From NCBI GenBank assembly GCA_030039815.1, contig JASHUW010000651.1:1-5080 (forward strand): a DNA stretch of 5,080 nucleotides, in the 5' to 3' direction. This DNA is from Alphaproteobacteria bacterium (GTDB lineage Bacteria; Pseudomonadota; Alphaproteobacteria; ATCC43930; CGMCC-115725). Each line of letters starts with the position of its first letter. The first letter of the stretch is position 1. The translations under genes and the position numbers were made by a program. This document shows positions 1 through 5,080 of this stretch, one piece after another. Below the pieces are notes generated by a model. It was given only the letters and a program-made list of their open reading frames with translations. It searched no databases and was not told where the DNA came from.

Positions 1-758
1 GTCTTCGACGTATTGGCGTTGATGGACTGCGACACGCCGAGCGCCGACTCGGAGTTCGACGACACCGTGAAGGCCGCGTTGCCCGCCGAGCCGGAGACCC
101 CAACGGCGGCCGCGGTGAACGCGCCATTGGCGGCGGCGGTCGTGCCCTGGGTGATGGTGTACGCATTACCGGTGTTGTCCGCGACGCCGCCTGTGGCCGA
201 ACCGGTCGTGGTATAAAGCGCGCCGGCGACCGAGGATTGGTACGCCCCGATCTGATTCGACGCGGTGTTCGCGATGCTCAGGCCGATCGTCTGGCCGGCT
301 TGCGGGCCAACTTGGAAGTTAATGCCCTGGAAGTTACCGTTGAGCAGGCTGACGCCGTTGAAATTGGTCTGGCTCGAGATCGACGAAATCTGCGTCACCA
401 GCTGCGAGACGACCTGCTGCAGCGCGGCGAGCTGAGCCGAGGTAGAGCCGCCGTTCGCCGCTTGCGAGGCGATCGAAAGGATATTCTGGAGAATGTTGAC
501 CTGCTGGGTGATCGCGCCGTCGGCGGTCTGCACCAGCGAGATCGACTGGTTTGCGTTCGCCGTCGCCTGGGTGACGCCGCCGAGCTGAGCCGTGAAACCC
601 TGCGCCGCGATGTAACCCGCGGGATTGTCGGCCGGGCTGTTGATCGACAGGCCGGTCGAGAGCTCCTGCTCGAGGGTGCTCGTGGTGTTCGTCGTGTTCG
701 CCAGTGAATTCAATGCGTAAAGAGCATTGACGTTGGTATTGATAACGCCGGATAGCAT
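1..758 (-). CDS. fliC: Flagellin, N-terminal part (runs off the window)
   Basis: This is the filament subunit exported by the flagellar type III apparatus. The reading frame opens at ATG 758-756 and stays open for 252 codons to the window edge, so the C-terminus is not seen. The first ~175 residues are a typical D0/D1 N-terminal half: it begins MLSGVINTNVNALYALNSL, then has the LSTGLSINSPADNPAG motif (33-48), a Gln/Ser-rich helix (65-130) and SSQTNFNGVSLLNG (128-141). From about residue 176 the chain becomes Thr/Ser/Ala/Gly-rich, as in the variable surface domain, with SALGVSQSINANTSK (238-252) resembling a flagellin D2 element. The start is fixed by AGGAGG six bases upstream. Oddities: no Arg in 252 residues and the first Lys at 252. 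The Ser position at 38 is normally Arg in flagellins. The Ser/Thr-rich surface part would be a natural O-glycosylation target for the enzyme encoded upstream (inference). A hook-associated protein is a less likely alternative. Confidence 0.93.
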   Translation of the reverse strand, partial: MLSGVINTNVNALYALNSLANTTNTTSTLEQELSTGLSINSPADNPAGYIAAQGFTAQLGGVTQATANANQSISLVQTADGAITQQVNILQNILSIASQAANGGSTSAQLAALQQVVSQLVTQISSISSQTNFNGVSLLNGNFQGINFQVGPQAGQTIGLSIANTASNQIGAYQSSVAGALYTTTGSATGGVADNTGNAYTITQGTTAAANGAFTAAAVGVSGSAGNAAFTVSSNSESALGVSQSINANTSK

Positions 759-764
759 CGCTTG

Positions 765-770
765 CCTCCT
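765..770 (-). promoter_or_regulatory. Strong ribosome binding site of the flagellin gene
   Basis: On the minus strand the sequence reads AGGAGG, six bases before the ATG at 758. It is a full match to the Shine-Dalgarno core and decides the flagellin start. It fits the high translation expected for a filament subunit. Confidence 0.85.
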
Positions 771-782
771 ACTGCCGACGGC

Positions 783-798
783 CCGGGACGCTTCCCGG
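783..798 (-). promoter_or_regulatory. Hairpin in the flagellin mRNA leader
   Basis: A perfect 6-bp GC-rich inverted repeat (CCGGGA / TCCCGG) closes a 4-base loop, AGCG on the minus strand. It sits 12 bases upstream of the Shine-Dalgarno, so it lies in the flagellin 5' leader. In alphaproteobacteria flagellin leaders can be post-transcriptional control sites (FlbT in Caulobacter). Whether this hairpin has such a role here is inference. In a sequence this GC-rich, a 6-bp stem can also arise by chance. Confidence 0.35.
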
Positions 799-917
799 CG
801 CGGACTGGGGTGACCACGCAACCGGCGGCCGAGCCGGGATGGCTTGGCGTCGGCGGCGGGCCGTTCACTCCAAAGGAGACGGACGCTTTCCGATTTTGTT
901 GCAGTGGTTGAGCGCGT

Positions 918-943
918 TTTGCGGACTAAATGGTCGTATTTTA
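918..943 (-). promoter_or_regulatory. Weak candidate sigma-28 (FliA-type) promoter for flagellin
   Basis: Reading the minus strand, TAAAATAC is followed after 10 bases by TCCGCAAA. The known sigma-28 pattern is TAAAGTTT, about 11 bases, GCCGATAA. The upstream box keeps TAAA and the downstream box matches 5 of 8 positions. It lies just after the candidate terminator of the upstream gene and about 160 bases before the flagellin ATG, giving a long leader. I saw no convincing sigma-54 (GG-N10-GC type) or sigma-70 promoter in the gap. The match is poor enough that the real promoter may be elsewhere. Confidence 0.25.
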
Positions 944-959
944 GGCAAATGACAAAACT

Positions 960-980
960 GCGGGAATCCAAGATCCCCGC
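960..980 (-). terminator. Candidate intrinsic terminator after the glycosyltransferase gene
   Basis: On the minus strand a 9-bp stem (GCGGGGATC / GATTCCCGC, one G-U pair) closes a 3-base TTG loop and is followed by AGTTTTG. It starts 23 bases after the TAG stop at 1006-1004. The stem is strong and GC-rich, but the U tract is short (four U after AG), so termination may be partial. It would separate the enzyme's transcript from the flagellin. Confidence 0.6.
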
Positions 981-1003
981 CGCCACCTTCCGCGAGGCTG
1001 AGG

Positions 1004-4000
1004 CTAAGGCAACCAGGCCCGCCGCCATTCGTCGAGATGATCCTCAAGCATCCAGTCGCGGATCACCGCCTCGCGTAGCGTATTCCCGGCGCGCCGCAGC
1101 GCCGCACGGTCGGCCACCAACTCGCGCAGCCGACGTACCCAGTCGCGGTGTCGGTTCCCGGTGCGGACCACCGGCAGACCGCACTGGTAAGGCAAGATGT
1201 CGGTGCACAACACGGGATAACCGACAATGCCATACTCGAGCAGCCTCAGGTTGCTCTTGGCTTCGTTGAACGGGTGCAGTTCGAGCGGCGCAACCGCGAG
1301 ATCGAGGTCGAGCGAGGCGAGCTTCGCCGCGTAATCGTGAAGCGCGACCCACGGGTGGAATTCGGCCACGAACGGCCGCAGCGCATCGGGGCACATGCCG
1401 AGGAAGATCCAGTCGATTTCTTTTGCGGTCGCCTCGACGACCGAGGCGATGATGCCAAGATCGCCTAGATGACCCACTGCGCCGGCCCAGCCGACGCGCG
1501 GCTTGCCGCCCTCGCGCCGACCGCTGCGCAGCCCCAGCCAACGCGCTTGCTCGAGGCGATTGGGGGCAACCACGACCTCGTCGCACATCTTGCCGTAGGC
1601 GCGTGCCAGCGCCTCGGTGCTGGTGACGAACCGGTCGCACAGCGCCAGAGCGCGTTTCAGCCGCTGGGCAATGTCGGCGGCGATGTTGGCGCGATGCGCG
1701 CTTTTTGGCGGCAGGTTAGTGATGAGGTCATCGAGTTCGAAAACGCGGAACGTCCTGCTGGTGTTCTTGACCGTCTCGATGACAGCGATCTGGCCAAGCT
1801 CTAGCTGGCGCTGAAAAACGATGCTGTCAGGCGCCATCCGAGCGATTTCGGGCGGCGTCATCAGCCGCATCGTCTCGTAGGCGTGTACGAGACCCGCCGT
1901 GAACAGCGCCCGGCTCGGCGCGATGACGCGATACTCGCCGCACCCTTCGCGGTCCGCGGAATAAACCAGTACACGCTCGCGCGGGCGGAACTCCGGGTCC
2001 CAGGTGGGTGCGCTCTCCGTTTCGATCGCAAAGCCGGAGCCGCATGACGAGAAATTCCGGTTATATGCCGGGTCGAAGGCGATCCGCGGCATCCATTTGC
2101 GGAACATTGCGAGTTGTTCGGCCGCGTAACGGGCATTGCGCTCGGCTGTGGCTTTCCCCTCGACATTCGCTTTCTGGCTGACGCTGGCGTCGTGCAGCAG
2201 CCGGGCATGCGGTGTCCAAACCACGAGGTAGCCCGCCGCGCGCACTTTCAGGCAGTAATCGACATCGTTGTAGGAGACCGCGAAGCTTTCCTCGTCGAAG
2301 CCGCCGAACTCTTCCCACAGCGCGCGCCGGGTCACGCAGCACGCTGCGGTCACCGCCGACAAATCCTGCGGCACCAGCAAACGGCCCCAATAGCCCATCG
2401 AATTGCCCGGCTCCCCATTATAGGGGTGCTCGGCGGGAGCGCCGTAGCCGATGCCGAGGATCACCCCGGCGTGCTGCAGACGGCCGTCGGGATAGGTCAG
2501 CTTGGCGCCGACGACGCCGACATCGGGGCGCCGCGCCAGCGTCATCAGCTCGCCGAGCCAGCCGGCATCGAGCGGCGCGGCATCGTTATTCAAAAGACAA
2601 AGATATTCGCCCTGGGCGCTCTCACGCACCGCGCGGTTGTTCAGGCCCGAGAAATTGAATGAGCCGGGAGCGCGCAGCACCCGGACTCGGCTGCCGATCT
2701 CGGCGACCTTGTCCTCGATCGATTGCAGGTAGGCGCAGGCCGCCGGCTCGTCGCTGCCGTTGTCGACGATGATGATTTCGTAATTCTCGTAAGCGGTGAG
2801 CTTCAGCACGCTTTCGACGCACCGCCTCAGCATCGCCACCTGATTCTTGGTCGGCACGATGATCGAGACGAGCGGCTCTGGCCCGTCATGGCGGTAACGC
2901 ACCCGGCAGGTATGGGCCGGGACGCTCTGCTCGGCGGTCGCGGCGATGCCCAGGCGGTCGAGATGCGCCTGGACGATTTTCGGCATGTCGGCGCAAATCT
3001 CGGCGGCCGAACGAAGCGAACGGCCGGAGGTGGTTAGCCGGTGGTAAAGCACGTCGGCGATATGGCCGAACCCTTCCGGCCCGAGCCGTTCGGCAAGGCG
3101 AAGGGCGAGATCGTATTCCTCGGTCCCATCCCATACGGGATCGAACCCATCCATCGCGGCGAACAGCTCGCGACGCACCGCCACCAGGGCGCCGACATAA
3201 GGCAGGCCACGCATCAGGTCGAGGTTGAAGTCGGGCTTGAAATGCGGGTTCGACAGCATGCCTTGCGGGTCAATGCGTGCCTCGTCGGTGTAGAGCGCCT
3301 GCCACTCGGGGTGACGGAAGAATGCGTCGGCGAGCGAGAACAGCGTATGCGGCGCCAGCTGATCGCCGGCATCGATGAGCGCCACGAAATCGGCGTTCGA
3401 GGCGGAAAGTCGGCGGTTCAGCTCGGCCGCGGCAGGGTCGGCGGCGCGATGCCAGAGGATGCGCGGCTCGGCATCGAGGGCGACCGGAGGATCGGTCTTG
3501 GCGACGATGTGCAGCTCCCAGTGCCCGACGGTCTGCGAGCCGAGCGAGCGTAGCGTCAACGCCAGACTCCCCTCGCCGCCCTGCGGCAGGATCACGCCGA
3601 GGGCAAGCTTCGGGACGACGTCCCACTGCGCCACCCGCTCGGCCACCCAATCTGAACGCGCTGCGGCGGTAAAGTTGCGCGCCATCACCCAGCGTGGGAA
3701 CGCGTCCTCGACGCCGAGCATCTGCGGTAGGCGCTTGTTCTCGACCGATCGCGCGATGATTTCTTGCTGCTTCGCTGCCGCCGCGTCAGTCAACACCCGC
3801 TGCAACCGATCGCGAAGCTCGCCTGCCTCGTGCTGAGCGCGGTTGAGGCGCTGGGCCAGTTCGACCACGGCGCGATCTTGCGCCTGCTTTTCGGTGCGCA
3901 ATTCGCCGAGAGCATGCAGCGCCTCATCAAGCGCCGGCACGAACAGTTCGCCGGCGACGGTCAGCTCACGGCCGACGTTGTCGCATATCGCCGCAAGGCA

Positions 4001-4822
4001 TGGGTCGCGCGCGCGGAACGCGTCGTAGACCGTGGCGATCCAGCCCGGCAGGGTGCCCACAGCGGCATCGCTCGTGCGGCGACGGCGCAGCGACGGCGCC
4101 AGGAACGCATCGACTGCGGCCGCGTCAACATGCGGCCACGCGACACCGAGCGCCTGAGCGATCTCATCGGCGATGCCACGCCAGCCGCGCCCGCCAATCA
4201 GGTCCTCGTAATGCACGACCACGCGGCGGGCGCCCCGCGTCGCCCGCTCAGCGTCGAGCAGGTGGCCGAGCCAGAGCAGAAGTCCGCGCGCCGTGCCGAT
4301 GCCGTCTCGCGCGGTCAGCGAGGCGGCAACGTCGAGCGGGTGGCGTACCGCGAGCACGTAGCGCGGGGTCACGCCCGCGGCCGCCGATAGCGCCGACCAT
4401 AGCGGCATGAGCCGGCAGAGCCGCGGGTCCTTGAGCCCCCAAAGAGCGGCCCCGGCAAAATCGCGCTGGGCAAGAGCCAGCAGCTCACGCGCGGCTTGCT
4501 CTGCCGGCTCGCTCCACTCAAAGCCGGCAGGCAGCGAGCGGATGTCATCCCAAGTCCAGCCGAGCGCCCCCATCAGGCGCTCATGCACGGCGACGATATC
4601 AGCGTTTTCCCAATAGCCGCGCGGATTGTCCTCGCTCGCCGGCATCAGGTGCTGTCCGAGGGCGACGCCGAGACGATGCAACATGCCGGTCAGCGCCGAC
4701 GTGCCGCTGCGGTGCATGCCGAGCACGAAAATTGCGGTCGACCCGGCGAGTGCGCTTCCATCGCTACCGCGCATCGCCCGCGACCCGCCCGTCGCCGTTC
4801 CGGCGATCGTTATGTCATTCAT
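1004..4822 (-). CDS. Sulfotransferase / multidomain glycosyltransferase fusion (about 1272 aa)
   Basis: Predicted soluble cytoplasmic enzyme that builds and perhaps sulfates a glycan, plausibly on flagellin. Residues count from ATG 4822. Sulfotransferase domain (~31-290): PAPS 5'-phosphosulfate loop LGMHRSGTSALTGML (34-48), NPRGYWEN (66-73), WGLKDPRL (128-135), and 3'-phosphate site AVRHPLDVAASL (158-169). Predicted coiled-coil linker, ~296-360. First GT2 domain (~405-620): DAGDQLAP (484-491), PHFKPDFN (526-533), EEYDLALRL (568-576). Second GT2 domain (~649-890): VSIIVPTKN (652-660), IIVDNGSDEP (684-693), LNNDAAP (744-750), YNDVDYCLKVRAAGY (851-865). GT4/GT-B-like C-terminus (~945-1272): FELDDLI (1028-1034) and EAKSNLRLLEYG (1187-1198). 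No signal peptide or membrane segment is evident. The start is uncertain: ATG 4822 has only a weak GGGAAAG upstream; GTG at 4858 would add 12 residues but lies in an inverted repeat; ATG 4774 is also possible. It follows the flgL-like gene by 84 bp with no terminator seen, so it is probably co-transcribed. The acceptor and sugar donors cannot be read from sequence. Confidence 0.92.
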   Translation of the reverse strand: MNDITIAGTATGGSRAMRGSDGSALAGSTAIFVLGMHRSGTSALTGMLHRLGVALGQHLMPASEDNPRGYWENADIVAVHERLMGALGWTWDDIRSLPAGFEWSEPAEQAARELLALAQRDFAGAALWGLKDPRLCRLMPLWSALSAAAGVTPRYVLAVRHPLDVAASLTARDGIGTARGLLLWLGHLLDAERATRGARRVVVHYEDLIGGRGWRGIADEIAQALGVAWPHVDAAAVDAFLAPSLRRRRTSDAAVGTLPGWIATVYDAFRARDPCLAAICDNVGRELTVAGELFVPALDEALHALGELRTEKQAQDRAVVELAQRLNRAQHEAGELRDRLQRVLTDAAAAKQQEIIARSVENKRLPQMLGVEDAFPRWVMARNFTAAARSDWVAERVAQWDVVPKLALGVILPQGGEGSLALTLRSLGSQTVGHWELHIVAKTDPPVALDAEPRILWHRAADPAAAELNRRLSASNADFVALIDAGDQLAPHTLFSLADAFFRHPEWQALYTDEARIDPQGMLSNPHFKPDFNLDLMRGLPYVGALVAVRRELFAAMDGFDPVWDGTEEYDLALRLAERLGPEGFGHIADVLYHRLTTSGRSLRSAAEICADMPKIVQAHLDRLGIAATAEQSVPAHTCRVRYRHDGPEPLVSIIVPTKNQVAMLRRCVESVLKLTAYENYEIIIVDNGSDEPAACAYLQSIEDKVAEIGSRVRVLRAPGSFNFSGLNNRAVRESAQGEYLCLLNNDAAPLDAGWLGELMTLARRPDVGVVGAKLTYPDGRLQHAGVILGIGYGAPAEHPYNGEPGNSMGYWGRLLVPQDLSAVTAACCVTRRALWEEFGGFDEESFAVSYNDVDYCLKVRAAGYLVVWTPHARLLHDASVSQKANVEGKATAERNARYAAEQLAMFRKWMPRIAFDPAYNRNFSSCGSGFAIETESAPTWDPEFRPRERVLVYSADREGCGEYRVIAPSRALFTAGLVHAYETMRLMTPPEIARMAPDSIVFQRQLELGQIAVIETVKNTSRTFRVFELDDLITNLPPKSAHRANIAADIAQRLKRALALCDRFVTSTEALARAYGKMCDEVVVAPNRLEQARWLGLRSGRREGGKPRVGWAGAVGHLGDLGIIASVVEATAKEIDWIFLGMCPDALRPFVAEFHPWVALHDYAAKLASLDLDLAVAPLELHPFNEAKSNLRLLEYGIVGYPVLCTDILPYQCGLPVVRTGNRHRDWVRRLRELVADRAALRRAGNTLREAVIRDWMLEDHLDEWRRAWLP

Positions 4823-4856
4823 GCCGGAGCTTTCCCACCCAGGCCACGATGTTACC

Positions 4857-4875
4857 ACGAATTCTCTAAATTCGT
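4857..4875. repeat. Short inverted repeat between flgL and the glycosyltransferase gene
   Basis: A perfect 7-bp inverted repeat, ACGAATT / AATTCGT, surrounds a 5-base spacer. It is the most AT-rich patch of the intergenic gap and covers the possible GTG start at 4858-4856. No U tract follows on the minus strand, so it does not look like a terminator. It could be an operator or a weak mRNA hairpin, or chance. Confidence 0.4.
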
Positions 4876-4906
4876 CACGCTGACAATCGTCGCGACATGC
4901 GTTTTC

Positions 4907-5080
4907 TCAAGGCAGCAGATACTGGAATAGCGTCAGATTTTGCACCTTGGCGAAAGCTTCCTCGGACGCCTGCAATGCGGTCACGCCTTCGCTGTAATTC
5001 GCCAGCACCTGTGGCATGTTGGCCGATTGCAGGTTTGACATGGCGGTGGTCGCATTGGTGCTTTGCGCGCTCGTCTGGTT
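4907..5080 (-). CDS. flgL: Flagellar hook-filament junction protein FlgL, C-terminal end (partial)
   Basis: The last 57 residues and the TGA stop (4909-4907) of a gene that enters from beyond the window. The frame is open from the edge. The C-terminal helix contains VLANYSEGVTALQASEEAFA and ends KVQNLTLFQYLLP. The pattern of TALQAS, then a short spacer and a closing LTLFxYL is typical of FlgL (HAP3) tails, which pack in the D0 core like flagellin. Flagellins usually end with a different Gln/Leu-rich tail (QANQ..., LLR), so FlgL is preferred, but only the end is visible. FlgL joins the hook-associated protein FlgK to the flagellin filament and is secreted by the flagellar export system. The next gene starts 84 bp downstream on the same strand with no terminator seen, so an operon is likely. 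Confidence 0.8.
   Translation of the reverse strand, partial: NQTSAQSTNATTAMSNLQSANMPQVLANYSEGVTALQASEEAFAKVQNLTLFQYLLP

Noticed and set aside
237..707. Plus-strand open frame of 156 codons opposite the flagellin gene
   Set aside because: Its product is Arg/Leu/Asp-rich with no recognisable domain. It is the antisense shadow of the Ser/Ala/Gln-rich flagellin, whose motifs on the minus strand are unmistakable.
822..837. Second hairpin (CCGGC / GCCGG, 6-base loop) in the leader
   Set aside because: A 5-bp stem of only G and C in GC-rich sequence is expected by chance. I do not claim it as a feature.
865..1047. Small minus-strand frame of 60 codons overlapping the end of the fusion gene
   Set aside because: It starts inside the enzyme gene in another frame, runs through the candidate terminator and shows no family features.
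844..1269. Plus-strand open frame of 141 codons spanning the gap and the end of the fusion enzyme
   Set aside because: Low-complexity Arg/Ala/Pro-rich translation typical of GC-rich antisense frames. It overlaps the conserved C-terminus of the glycosyltransferase and has no family resemblance.
2114..2662. Plus-strand frame of 182 codons, and other long plus-strand frames such as 3764-4390
   Set aside because: All lie opposite the continuous, domain-rich minus-strand gene. They are explained by the scarcity of stop codons in GC-rich sequence.
4823..4906. Separate promoter for the fusion enzyme
   Set aside because: A TTGTCA is present on the minus strand, but no acceptable -10 box lies at 16-18 bases, and no sigma-28 or sigma-54 pattern was found.
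1..5080. CRISPR arrays, tRNA or rRNA genes, insertion sequences
   Set aside because: By eye I found no spaced direct repeats, no tRNA cloverleaf motifs and no transposase-like protein. The window is filled by the three genes.

Overview
The window is a GC-rich stretch of a flagellar locus, and every gene I can support lies on the minus strand. The organism is probably a flagellated proteobacterium. I lean towards the Alphaproteobacteria (Rhodospirillales/Acetobacteraceae type) because of the flagellin N-terminus and the FlgL-like tail, but this rests on impression and not on a search.

In transcription order (high to low coordinates) the window holds four things. (1) The last 57 codons of a FlgL-type hook-filament junction protein (4907-5080; it enters from outside the window). 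(2) A very large, probably cytoplasmic, multidomain enzyme of about 1272 residues (1004-4822): an N-terminal PAPS-type sulfotransferase, a coiled-coil linker, two GT2 (GT-A fold) glycosyltransferase domains and a C-terminal GT4/GT-B-like domain. (3) A 245-bp gap with a good candidate intrinsic terminator (960-980), a weak sigma-28-like promoter (918-943), a leader hairpin (783-798) and a perfect Shine-Dalgarno (765-770). (4) The first 252 codons of a flagellin (1-758; it runs off the low end). The flagellin has no stop inside the window, so it is easy to miss, but its N-terminal D0/D1 signature is clear.

The likely working relationship is that the modification enzyme, lying between a filament-junction gene and the filament gene, builds and possibly sulfates a glycan that decorates flagellin or another surface structure. 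The terminator and promoter would separate enzyme expression from the much stronger late flagellin expression. The two most notable points are the single-chain sulfotransferase plus glycosyltransferase fusion inside a flagellar cluster, and a flagellin whose first 251 residues contain no Arg or Lys, including loss of the usual Arg in the GLRI motif.
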